This document shows positions 1 to 10,900 of a DNA stretch of 64,000 bases, piece after piece (position 1 is the first letter of the stretch; each line of letters starts with the position of its first letter). Below the pieces are notes generated by a model. The model searched no databases, was not told the origin of the DNA, and saw only the letters and a list, made by a program, of their open reading frames with translations. Source of the stretch: Cristatella mucedo. Taxonomy: Eukaryota > Bryozoa > Phylactolaemata > Cristatellidae. Both the position numbers and the translations under genes were made by a program. The stretch spans positions 5,029,001-5,093,000 of the forward strand of contig WPIO01000025.1 in the NCBI GenBank assembly GCA_009760855.2, written 5' to 3'.

Positions 1-948
1 TGATTGCACTACGGCATTATCAAATATACATACAGTAAGAGCCAAACCACTTCAAATTTACGGCTGAAGCGAGTTTCCTAAGAGGAACTCGGCTTTATAA
101 TAGTTTGCCTAAAGAAAAGGCAGGGCCAAGGCAGTGACATTTCCATTATTGTTGCCACCTAGAATGCCTTTGGTCACAAGGAGAGCAGTTTAGTGCGATG
201 GGCTTACCATTTCGACTTGAATTTTCCTATCATTACCGTCTAAACACTCAACAGGCTGTTTAGCGACAAGAGTAATAGACGACTTGCTACGGCTAGTATC
301 CGTAGGTCAAATGGGTTTAGCAGGAAATAGAGCTGGTTTTGACAGATCAAGTGTTTGTCGATTTCCAATGCAAATGGCTCTAGATGGGCTTTAACATTCT
401 TCTAAGTGATTACATGAAGTTAGATCACTGAAGCGGTGCCTCGTATAAGCTTCCCTACCAACTCTCAAGCCTGCTGGCCTCTTAGGAAGTAGACCTTGAA
501 GCAATGGCCGCTCATCGCCCGGCCATTGCCCGTTAGCACCTCCGGAAAATGTGGTAGCCACGAAACAATGTAGCGGTAACATAATCTACAAACAGACCAC
601 TAATCTGTACACACTACCCACCGGTGAGAGGCTAGCGAGGTTCCACGTACGGGAAGGATAATTGAGGGGGAGTTACCGATGGCTGAGACTTGCTAATCCC
701 TGTTCCTCTTCTACAGGCTCCAAGACCCCAAGGCCCAGCCTAATGGCAAGTCCACGAGTCCTGATCCAGCACTTACATTCTGCTGGTTGCTTACCACACC
801 ATCGGCAGGCTCCTGAGAACTCACAATAGGCACGCACGAACCTGTATCTAGCAAGTGCATACTGCCGCCCGAACGCTGAGCGATTCGGCCGGCCGATGAT
901 GGCAGCATCACTGGTTCGAACCGGCAGCCGTTTTCAGCTTTCTCGCAG
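1..948. other. Left edge, probable intron(s) of the MFS gene
   Basis: No coding exon can be supported here. A possible acceptor (ctcttctacag) ends near 717 and opens a short frame containing DPALTFCWLL, but no good donor follows, so it is not called. The short open frames on both strands resemble no known family. By position this should be intron and possibly an unrecognised upstream exon of the transporter that follows. Confidence 0.4.
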
Positions 949-2613
949 GCAGCAGCAATTTTTGCATTCCATTTGCAGCTATGCTGATGGGCATTGCCAC
1001 GGCGTCCCTTGGCGCTATACAAGGCGGCTCCTACTCGTTCTACGTTTCGCTGGCTCTCGTCACTGTGATAGGTGAGTCGGCCGGCAGACTACGTAATGCT
1101 CACGAGAACCTGCATGCAACTATGAGTCTTGCATTAGCTGCTAAGACTTCTCTGCGACGGTCGAGACGTCGCCACGAGCCGCGACTTGAGACGGTCGTCT
1201 AGTATTGTTTCGATTGTGACAGGTCTAGTCGAACTCTCGGTCGCTGCAATTATGTTGCCAGCACCGAGTCGCAGTCCTCAGCCGAAAGCTTCCCCTTCCT
1301 AGGCAGGCGAAGTCGCTAAGTCGCGAAGCTGACACGGCTCCTGCCGTGGAGCCGGGGCTTAATGTCTGGCATTTCGCTTGTTATGCCGTCGCTTGGAAAT
1401 CATGAGTAATTTCGATTAATGGTAACCTCGTTCAAGAGAGCGGCTTCAACTCGAACTGGTTCCTCTTGCTATCGGGTCAGGGCATTTGCTGCCTTCACAC
1501 CTGGCAGCACTCACGAGATCTCGAAAGAAGTGCCACTGAGCGACATGCCTGTTCAGTTAGGATGGTGAGCCGTGATGGCACACTAGATAAGGCGATTGCT
1601 TTCACGACCTCGGTCCCGAGGTCGTGAGTTCGATTCCTGCAGTGGGCGATTCTTTATCGCACACTGCAAGCAGTGGTGATAGCCGTAAAGGCTCTTCTGT
1701 CGCTATACAAAAAGGGGCTGTTTAATCAGCTAGGATTTATTTATTTATGCTGCAATTCCGAGGCAGCAGGCTTGCCACGAAAAAGTATGCCTGCAGGGTA
1801 ATACTGAAAGAACAGTGGGATCAACGCCATGCACTTCCTATGCCAGTCTGTCCTGTATGAGCTGCTGAGTCCTTCATATCACACGTGAGACACCTCGAAG
1901 TTGTCGAACGCTTGTCCAGAGGCTTGCTTGACTATCGCTAGCCCGTGGCACGAGCTTTGTCGGTGGAGAGGCTTCTCAGAGTGTTACGCTGGCTCTTCTG
2001 TTGCTTTCTCTAATATGTCCGGTAATAAAGCTGCTACCCCAGGAGACCGTTATGATGCGGTGGGTCCCTGCTGCTGGTGGCAATGCGGGCTACCCGCGAT
2101 GGACATCGCTCTCCTTTACAGGCGTCGGGTTCGGTTCCTATTTGGCTGTTGATTTCGCTCTGCTCTTGGACGTCCTACCCAACCCTGAGGCCAAGGGCAA
2201 AGACCTTGCACTCTGGAACCAGGTACTAACTCACTAGCTCTGCTGTGTGACGATCAAAAGAGGTGCCTTCCACTTACACTCTCTTTGCTAGCTTTGCATG
2301 CTCATTAAAAATTAAGGCGAATGAAATTGGAGTCATACTGGATATTTTGATAACGCTTTTACTTATGAAGGCGTGGCCTTGACTCTGCCGGCAGCTAAGA
2401 GCATTTAGCTTCGAGGGTTCAGATCGGCTACTAATCTATTTGCAGGCTCTCATTCTGCCTCAGGTCATCGCCACCCCTATTGGTGGCTTCACGTTGGACA
2501 TGTTCGAGCGTGTTGACTGCTCTATTGGCCTCGGCTACATAATGCTGTTCGTCGTCACTGCAACCTACTTTATTATGTCAGGTGTATTCACAATTAAAAT
2601 AAGATCCCAATGA
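949..2613 (+). CDS. Major facilitator superfamily transporter, last three exons (5' partial)
   Basis: This is the C-terminal part of a multi-pass membrane transporter. The exons are 949-1071, 2122-2222 and 2446-2613, with a TGA stop at 2611-2613. Donors are gtgagt (1072) and gtacta (2223); acceptors are ctcgcag (948), tttacag (2121) and tttgcag (2445). Phases match across both introns (1, then 0). The joined product has hydrophobic helices (MLMGIATASLGAIQG, FYVSLALVTVIG, IMLFVVTATYFIM). It also has the motif VGFGSYLAVDFALLLDVLP followed by KDLALWNQ and LILPQVIATPIGG. This GYL-VD-AL-DVLP ... KDL ... LPQVIA-P-GG pattern is known from MFS transporters annotated in bacteria, fungi and protists. 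The substrate cannot be inferred. The first exon has two phase-equivalent acceptors (949 or 979), 30 nt apart. A polyadenylation signal lies about 345 nt after the stop. Upstream exons are outside the window or unrecognised. Confidence 0.8.
1564..1745 (+). repeat. tRNA-derived SINE, family A
   Basis: A tRNA-like head carries a B-box-like agttcgattcc (1627-1637) after the family-specific cacgacct...gaggtcgtg segment. The body has the family signature ctgcaagcagtggtgatagc and ctcttctgtcgctatacaaa. The same unit recurs at about 4095, 15415 and 50391 (+) and at 14660, 17045 and 34275 (-). It lies in the first detectable MFS intron. Confidence 0.75.
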
Positions 2614-2832
2614 ACACTTTCTGATGCATTGCGACTTATGGCAAATAACGTTGCCGATATGGTGCTTATTGGTAACATTTCCCAAACATTTCGGCAATAT
2701 AAGACGAAATACACGTATTAATACAGAAGAACCAAAGCGACAAGACAAGAGGTTGTTTTGCTTCGAATTCTGCCAACACCCAGGAGGCTGTGGTTGCTCT
2801 CCCCTGGAGCACCAAAACCTACAGGTATACTT

Positions 2833-2982
2833 TGAACACCACTGCAGGAGTTTATTTCTGATAACGGTAGGATAGTTTTTTATATATATCCATGATTGCA
2901 GAATTTAAAATTCAAGGATTTTTGATGGCGTGTATAGAATACTTACCCAAACTAAATAAAAAATGAACTCCTGCAGTGCTGT
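2833..2982. mobile_element. Tc1/mariner-like MITE (about 150 bp)
   Basis: Short AT-rich element bounded by inverted repeats. The left end has cactgcaggagtttattt. The right end, read in reverse complement, has cagcactgcaggagttcatt. Thirteen bases (cactgcaggagtt) are a perfect inverted match, and similarity continues outward to a terminal taca. There is no open frame. The taca-g-start ends resemble Tc1/mariner termini. It provides sequence in the 3' flank of the MFS gene, including the likely polyadenylation signal. Confidence 0.55.
2955..2960 (+). promoter_or_regulatory. Candidate polyadenylation signal of the MFS gene
   Basis: AATAAA about 345 nt after the transporter stop codon. It is the first canonical hexamer seen downstream and lies inside the right half of the MITE-like element. 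Confidence 0.4.
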
Positions 2983-3553
2983 ACAAGCAGAGCAGAACAT
3001 AGCCTGGAAATTTCACCTTAATCCGGCAAGTAATGGATGGTTACGGAATTTGCAAGGTTCCAGGCTAAATCTCAAAGGAAGCTATTTTGAGGGCACACAC
3101 AAGTAACTCAACAAGCTGTGTGTACCTCGATGTACCAACATATGTACCTCGATGTATCAAGGTTAAAAAAGTTGGAACACAAATCGTATGAAATGCAGAG
3201 ATCGGTACATTTTTTTTATATGTAGATATGTTGCTTATGATTTATTTCTGGGTTAGACTTGATTTACTTATCGTTTTTAATGTTTTTTTTATGTGGAAAT
3301 CATAAAAACTTCAGATCTCATTTATAACAGGTTTGTCTTTTGTGTTGTTCGCATGGAAAAATATTCAATAATTGGGCCAATCTTCTCAGTATGTTCTCGA
3401 CGTTTATCCTTAAGGAAAGTTTTGCGAGTTCCCTCGGATGACGTAAGTATAATATAAAAAACCAGTAAGAAGACTTGGGTATAATAATAATAACCAGTAA
3501 GAAAGCTCGTTGCCTACAGACCATATACGAATTCCTTCGCGGCTAGAGGTAGC
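2983..3553. other. Intergenic, no gene seen
   Basis: AT-rich DNA between the 3' ends of two convergent genes. It contains one imperfect direct duplication (tgtacctcgatgtaycaa, about 3119-3161). No supported coding or RNA gene. Confidence 0.5.
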
Positions 3554-3606
3554 CTATATATACTTTCCACCAGCTAGAATGTCTTCGCTGGTGGAAACTA
3601 TATATA
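3554..3606. repeat. Near-perfect hairpin
   Basis: Left arm ends ...ctttccaccagc (to 3574). A 12-nt loop follows (3575-3586). The right arm gctggtggaaa... (from 3587) is the near-perfect complement, and both arms extend into complementary tatata tracts. It lies immediately beside a SINE-B copy. Confidence 0.7.
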
Positions 3607-3616
3607 TACATATAGT

Positions 3617-3749
3617 TCATTTGTATAGCACCCTGAGAGAACTTAATCTCCACTCAGGCGCTTCACATATGCCGCGGGGCTCAAGACCACGATCTCAGCC
3701 AGACATTGTTCGGGTAGAGAGAATTAACCACTGGGCCAAACCAGCTCAG
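3617..3749 (-). repeat. tRNA-derived SINE, family B
   Basis: Reverse-strand copy of the family seen at 35035 (+) and 8931 (+). In plus orientation it begins with the tail (tttgtatagcaccctgagag) and ends with the complement of the tRNA-like head (gggccaaaccagct). The internal promoter B-box region is degraded. Confidence 0.7.
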
Positions 3750-3857
3750 TCGCTCAATCGTAGCGGGTTCTCATACTTCACTCGATATAAGCAGGCGTTC
3801 CTGAACCATAAGCAGGTATACTAGTTGCAGCTTGGAGCAATATCTGCTATTATAAGC

Positions 3858-3960
3858 ATAATAATAACAATAATATAATAATAATACACTTCATAAAGAG
3901 CCCCAACAGAACAATCTCTTTCTAGGTGCTTTACATTTGCTGCAACGCATACACATTCAT
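3858..3960 (-). mobile_element. LINE-A 3' end fragment
   Basis: An (ataat)n tract is followed by the complement of the common LINE-A 3' end (acaatctctttctaggtgct, then ttacatttgctgcaa). Only the terminal segment remains. Confidence 0.7.
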
Positions 3961-4094
3961 TTCACTTAGAGCACCGTGATTTGACCTTTAAGATGACAAA
4001 CGGTGATTATTAAAGACAACATATTTTCAAGTATACTGCTTCGCAAAAAAATTGCCAGCAGTCAGATGAGAAAGTACCACTAAGGAATGCAAGT

Positions 4095-4285
4095 GTTGGT
4101 GAGCCGCAATGGCTCACTAGGTAAGGCTGTTGCTTTTCACGACCTAGGCCCGAGGTCGTGGGTTCGAATCCTGTGGTGGGCGATCCTTCATCGCCACTGC
4201 AAGCGGTGGTGATAGCCGTCAAGGCTCTTCTGTTGCTATACAAAAAGAGGCTGTTAAATCAGGTAGTATTTGTTTATTTGTTTAA
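4095..4285 (+). repeat. tRNA-derived SINE, family A (best-preserved copy)
   Basis: The tRNA-like head starts gtgagccgcaatggctcac. A canonical Pol III B-box, ggttcgaatcc, is at 4161-4171. The body (ctgcaagcggtggtgatagc) and tail (ctatacaaaaagaggctgtt) match the other family-A copies. Cloverleaf pairing was not checked in detail; the recurring tRNA-unrelated body argues against a functional tRNA. Confidence 0.8.
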
Positions 4286-4745
4286 TGGTGGAGCTATTTT
4301 CCTATTCATGACAAACCTGCATTCGACCACGCCACCATACTTTACATAGTAGCCTTGACTAAATCTCACAGATCCTAGGTCACGAGGACAAGGGTGGTTA
4401 GCAACAAAAATGCTGACCCAAGCTTCGCTAGGGTATCCTAGTTCCACGGGCGTAGAACACACCAGAAGCACAGCAACAACTGGGGTACATGGATTGAACG
4501 AAAATGCAGGCAAAATAACACTTTCAAGCATAGAAAAACCTTTTACGACACATCACGCCCATGCACCAAAATCGTATCCTAAGCTTAACAAGTGCCACCC
4601 TTGAGTACGAAGCTCACTAGCTTAACTACACACTTACATGCTGAAGAATTGTAATGACTGTCACATCCATTTAGAGAACAAAACACAAAACAGTTGTGGA
4701 GCAACATGCTACGAGAAAAAAGGACGTCGTCAGTAGGGGAAAAAA

Positions 4746-4751
4746 TTTATT
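4746..4751 (-). promoter_or_regulatory. Candidate polyadenylation signal of the NOA-family gene
   Basis: AATAAA on the minus strand, about 295 nt downstream of the stop codon of the UBAN/zinc-finger gene. It is the best hexamer near the 3' end. Confidence 0.5.
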
Positions 4752-5045
4752 AGTCACAAGTTTACATGATGAATGACTGGTGAAGAGGTAACAATGAAAG
4801 CAGCTGATATAGAAAGTGCCGAGCAGTACATGGAGCAGTATTCATTGCAACATGGCGCAGTACATTCATTGCAAAACGGTGGCTACGACAGTAAAATTAT
4901 AATGCAGGACGAAAACAACCAAGCGAGAATTTCAGGGCTAGCTCATATTTCTTGCTGTGTACATGTCCTGATGTGTACTCAGGGAAAGGGAAACGAACTG
5001 ACTGCATGGAAGGAAATGGCCCATGCCACAAAATACCCAGGGGAT

Positions 5046-5303
5046 TTACTTGCTACCTCTGAGGCACATGTCAATATGAGTCTGAAAACTGGCTTCGGTG
5101 CCAAAGGCTAGGTGGCACTGCGGGCAATTGTAGGCGCTGCTCACTCCGGGACTAGTGGCAGAGAAGCAGTGAGTAGGGGACAGCGAGGCAGAGCCGGTGC
5201 TTCTTGGTAAAGACAGGGAGCATTGAGCAGACCACAAATCAGGAGCAGTCCCTCGGCTAGCCTTAGCATGGTAGTGGTAGAGCTCTTGGTGAGCGGCTTG
5301 AAG
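5046..5303 (-). CDS. NOA-family gene, exon 6 (C-terminal zinc finger)
   Basis: The acceptor tattgtttgcag precedes 5303, with entry in phase 0 and a TAA stop at 5046-5048. It encodes 85 residues: the end of the coiled coil ([14 protein letters not shown]), a Ser/Pro-rich linker, then [10 protein letters not shown]...HIDMC. A second acceptor-like site (ccactag, near 5152) would break phase with exon 5, so the longer exon is preferred. Confidence 0.85.
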   Translation of the reverse strand, partial: LQAAHQELYHYHAKASRGTAPDLWSAQCSLSLPRSTGSASLSPTHCFSATSPGVSSAYNCPQCHLAFGTEASFQTHIDMCLRGSK

Positions 5304-7935
5304 CTGCAAACAATACGACTGACTGCAAATATTCCGAACACAATAAGGGATCAGCACGAAGCTTAGCCCAAGATATAAAAAAACACCTAAGAGGATGTCC
5401 AGCTGCCAAAGGCAGCTGGGCCAGACACTGCCATCGTGATCGAACGATCCGCTGCTGCTGTCTCGTAAGTTACATCACCATTTCAAATCTATCAAGTTAG
5501 TTTCAGTAAAGTTTTAGAGCTAATCACGTCATAAAGTCAGCACAATTGCAAGTGCATAAAGGACTTTCTCAAATATTGACTAAAGTAATCTATCCTATTT
5601 CTGCCGGATCTCTCCATTGCATTTGATACCACCAAGTCCTATTTGAGGATCAATCATTGGGCCTGGGCACCACTGGTCTAAGTATGACCTCATTGGAAGA
5701 TTTTAGAGCACTAATGTCAATTGAAAAAGGTCACATGGGGGAAGATTTTACCCACCTGCCATCCAGCACGTCGAACTCTCTCAATTCCCTTGAAGCATGC
5801 ATAGCTGGCATTCACAATTAGATTGCATTAAGCTTCCTCATGTTGCATGACGATAAACCAACTTTCTAGTTATGGCAAACCAAGTGCTAATCAAAAAATG
5901 GAAAGCCTAATCCTCAAAATGGACTCGGCCAGCACATCACATGTTGCATCTGAACAAAATCTGAGTGTCTTGTTCAAAAGTAGCCTTACATCAGCTAAAC
6001 AGGTCAGCTCCACAGTTATGTCTGCTTACTTTTCTGTCCTATACATTTCAAAAATTTAAGCCTGATTAAACAGAGATAGCATATCAACGTTATTACTTGA
6101 ATTCGTGATGTCCCATGTAGACTTCTGTAAGTCATTACTTGCAGTTCTTCCTGGCTGAGCAATAAGATGTTTTTAGTTGGTGCAAAACTCTGTTTCAGCT
6201 AAACTTCCTTGTAATGAAAGTTGCCACTGCTACATCAAACAAATTCTCACATTGGTAACACCCACTTAGTCCTTGTGGCTTTGTGGAGCTACTGACGGAG
6301 ATCCATAACATTACACTAAGTGCCTCCATTCTTTGCTTTGCTGGCGTTCCTATGAGAAATGCTTCCTAATCAGGCTATCCATCGTACCATTTGCTCTTAT
6401 GACTCAAGTCGTTTAGCTGTGCCTCTCACCCTTTGGATTCCCTGCCTTCAGTTTGTATGCTGCCAGAGCATGGAACTCGGTACCGACTGACATCATGATA
6501 TCTACTGACTCTTCGTCAAACCATTTGGTCAATCGATGTGAATTGTCTTTTGCTCGCATATGAGTGCTGACACGGTGCATGTTATCAGTAACCAATCAGC
6601 TAGCTTGCTTTTAAGCACATTGCAAAGGAGCCTAGAAAGAGACAGAGCTGTCTCAGGGTGCTACACACAATCCTTCTTGGTGTTAGCATTATTATAGAGA
6701 GCATGACCGAATTTGAGATGCAACGGTTTGCAGCTGCATTTGGAAATAATGCAAGTGAATGCAGCAAATGGATCCAGCCCGTTTAAAACACAGAAAACCA
6801 TCTTTCTAATATTTATATTCTGTCTGTCACTCAATGTAAAGCCTCGAATCGACTATGAAATCCTCTCTCTGGCCAACAGGTCGCTTCACTTGCATCAGCT
6901 TAACTTTCCAACCTCCTAGCTCCTCCGGCATGCCCTCACCCATCAGCTCCCTAGCATCTAGTTATCTCGCAGCCTTTGCATTAAACCGAAATCTTTTGAT
7001 GATCGGACCTTCAGTTTCTTGCAACGACAACCTGGCTGCTTCCGGCTTCTGTGACCATCTGCATTGAGTTCGCATAATTTAAGTTTCGAATAAAGATGCA
7101 TTTGTTTCACTCAGCTTTCCCTGAGTTCCAACAAACTTGTCTTTCAGCTCCCGTGTTTTGTATGCTCACCTGTCCATGATTCAGTGGATAGATGTTACTA
7201 ACCAGCGCTCTTACAAACCTGTGGCCCCGGGTATCTTCTTTTGAAACTTTTGTATGCTCGACTAAATATGATATATTTCACATGATTAACCCTTACTTAT
7301 TGAATCTCTTGCAGGAGTCGTAAAGCACTTGGGTAGAGATTTGATTTTCCTAGGTGGCTAAACAAACGACTATTATAACCACGAATTAGTGATGTCTAGC
7401 AGTATAACTGCAGGCAGTAACGAAACACTTAAGATTTAGGGAAGATCATGGTCACTCCACGTTTGTTCTGTAAGCATTTGCACCCTAGGCCGAACTGACT
7501 AGATGAACTGCATTACAGCAAGTGAAGCCTCGATTTCAAAAGGTCAGGCTTATAAGATAACTTGGTCAAACATTGTGAAATCTGCTTTACCTGAGTCTTC
7601 AGGTTGGAGACCTGTGCTGTTAATTTAGCAAGTTTAGATTCGTAGTCGTCGCTAAGTCGTCTCTTTTCTTTCCGCTCGGCTTCAAAGTCATCTCGAAATA
7701 TCTGCAGCTGCAATGAACAAATGTGGGACTTCACATTACGCCACGTAACCATAATTTCGCTGGCAGAGGCACAGCATAACAATACACATGAACCAGTAAT
7801 GAACCCTAACAGCTACATATTCACGGCTAAGTTCACAAACTCCAAAGCCTCCCAACCCACAAGCCTCCAAACTAACACACTAGGCCGGTAGTGATGTAGC
7901 AACCGCTGGCTACCCAATTACTTGCTAGCTGTGAG

Positions 7936-7987
<52 letters not shown>

Positions 7988-10900
7988 CCAGACACGCTCG
8001 AATTCACATCGAATGCATCCTTCTCAGCCTGTCGTTCGGCATGATCGGACCCCTCCTCTCTCTGTCTCTCTCTCTCTCTCTGCTGTATTAAGTCGTTGGC
8101 ATTAAATTATGATGCTCAGCTGGTGCATTGAGTTATCCATCCGAACTCAAGCACAACAGCTTATTTAGCCGCACAGTAGCACATATGACCGTCGAATACG
8201 TAACAATACAGCTAAGACCTGTTTAAAGCATATCTGTTTGCTGTTTGACCGTAGCACATAAGAAATTATGCACTAACGGACATGTAAATGGTAGCCGTTA
8301 GGGCCCATTTTTCAGGAGGTTACAGATGGAGATACATTACATTGAGTGACAGAGACAGATTATAAATATTAGGAAGACGATGGTTTTCTGTGTTTTAAAA
8401 GGGCTGGATCCATTTGCTGTATTCACTTGCATCATTTCCAAATGCAGCTGCAAACAGTTGCATCTCAAATCCGGTCATGCTCTCTCAAATGCTAACACTA
8501 ATAAGAATTGTGTGTAGCGCCCTGAGACAGCTGTCTCTTTCTAGGCACTTTATACATGTTTGATTGTTAGAGAGGAAAGCGTGCCAATTAATAATAGTAA
8601 TACATTAGTATAGCACTCTCTGAGAATTTGATATGCTGTATAAATAACATGTCAATACGATTATTGGTAACCTCCAGTTTCAGCACGCACAAGCACACCA
8701 AAAGTCAGATGATATCATGAAGTCAGTCGGAAGTGAGTTCCAGGCTTTGGGAAGATGCAAACTAAAAGCACGGTTTCCAAAGGACTTGGGGTTAATTTAA
8801 GGCTTAGCTTAACGACAGAAGAGCAAGTAGTAAGATGCCGGGCCTGGTTGGGGCATAGTTGTAATATGTAGGCTAGAGCAAGAGAATGAAGGGAGTTCAA
8901 ACTGAGTGGCAAACCATATCTGCTTATCGCCAAGCTGGTTCGGCCCAATGGTTAAGGTGCTCGCCTCGACCGAGGTCAAGGTAAGTGTATTTTATGGCCG
9001 AGGTCGTGGGCTCGAGCCCCATAGCTTATGAGAAGCACTTGAGTAGAGATCAAGTTTTCTTGTTATGCTATACAAATGAAAAATGAAATATATAATGTGG
9101 TCAGTGCAGGTTTATGAGAGGTGGAAAGAGAAGCCTAGCTACGACAGACAAGCCTAGCTACAGAGTTTTGCACCAGCCATAGGTGCCTTATTGCACAGTC
9201 CAGAAAATCTGCAAGTAGTGAGGTGCAGAAGTCAAGACGGGATGTCACAAATGCATGGACCAACTTGGATGTAGTATCCTTATCTAAGCAGGCTCAAAGT
9301 TTTTCAATTTTACGTAGCTGATAGTAGGCAGACGGCTGTGGATTTAATTTGATTGTCTAGTGAAAGGTGATTATGGAACAGGAATCTAGATTGCGTGCAG
9401 CTGCTACAGGAGCTATGTTGGTAGAAGCGATTTGGAGGGACAGGCTTCCTATTTCTGAGTCACTCTTAAGATTTTCCCATAACTAATCTGTTGGTTTTTA
9501 TCGTCATTCAATTTTATACAGTTTGGCACACTGAGGGGCTGGGATAGATCAAAGCACAGGTACAGGTGTGAGTCAAATGCCTATAAATGAAAGCCTGTTT
9601 ATTGTGCTTGGAGATTACATAGGCAAGAGGAACAATATGAATCTTGAAAAGAAGTGGACCAAGCACAGAGCCCTGGGGTAACTTACTTTAGAGGCTCCTC
9701 GGATGATTTTTCCCATCGGCATCAATGCTCAGCACTCTCCCACTGAGATACGGCCCATACCATTGCAGTGCTGTATTGCAATGCAGCCATCGATGCCCAG
9801 GCAAGGTGAGAGGTGCTCGAAAAGAACTTGGTTTATTTAGTGTCAATGCTTACTAAAGTTCAGGCTCAACAAGCAGAGAAACTTTACCTCGGTCTGCATT
9901 CCTCAGAAGGCCGATATAAACCCAAAGCAATACTGACTGGAGTCTAAGCTCTATAGCCTGACGGAACTATCTTGCTGTATGTTTAAGTTTTGATGTAAGA
10001 GCTGAGGTTGCCTGCCGATATTCGTTCCAGTTATATGAATGGCAGCAGGGAGGATGGGTGGAAGGTGCTCTGAAGTTCTCCTGGTCTAGTGCTGCCTTCT
10101 TAAAGAGTGGCCTACCAACAGCAGCCTATTTGAAAGGTGAACGGACAACACCTGAGGCTAACGACATATTTATGGTGTTACTTGTGGCTGGCAATAGCGA
10201 ATCGATGCATCGCAGAAGGAGACCGGGTATCGGGTCCAGAGAGCTAGTAGTCTTCTGAGACTGGGAGGTAAACTTCGAGATGAGGTCACAATTGGCAGGC
10301 TTGAATGTGAACATTGAGGTGTTACGAATAATTGAGGAGAAGGAGTCCTGTGGGGATGTTACTGAGAGATAAATCCAATGGCGATATTGTTATCTTGAGG
10401 ATGGAATATCTGATCGTGTCTATCTTTCTTATGAAGAAGCTAGAGACCCGATTTGTTAGATCACCGCAAGGATCACTAGATAATGTGCTAACTTGGGAGA
10501 GGTTGAGGAAATGATTGATGGTTAACATTGGTATTTATGGATTGTGCATCTGTGAGTCGACCATGTTTTCATAGTAGCTAGACTTGGCTGTTGCCAGGAT
10601 ATATTGGTATGATTTGCAGTAGTCCTCATATGGCTTTCAATGAAACAGTTAGTCCTGATCTTCTGTATGCTTCTCAAGCTTGTGCTTAGTAGACCTAGCT
10701 AGTTTAATGCCTCAAGTACACCATTGGCTATCTAGACGATGATGCACGGTGCGCTTAGCCAAGGGTGCAAACTCATCAGGAACGTCGGCTAGTGTCGTGT
10801 TGTAACACTGCACCAGCGAGAAAAGGTCGGAAGAACGATTCAGCTGCAGAGGCAAGTAAGAAATTTTCGTACAGGCTGCATCAATGTCAAGGGTCTTTAG

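Noticed and set aside
4095-4175. Functional tRNA gene (canonical B-box)
   Set aside because: The same head is fused to a common non-tRNA body in many copies, so it is a SINE.
4274-4604. Overlapping 85- and 64-codon frames near the SINE-A copy
   Set aside because: No recognised similarity, partly within the SINE, no splice or codon evidence.
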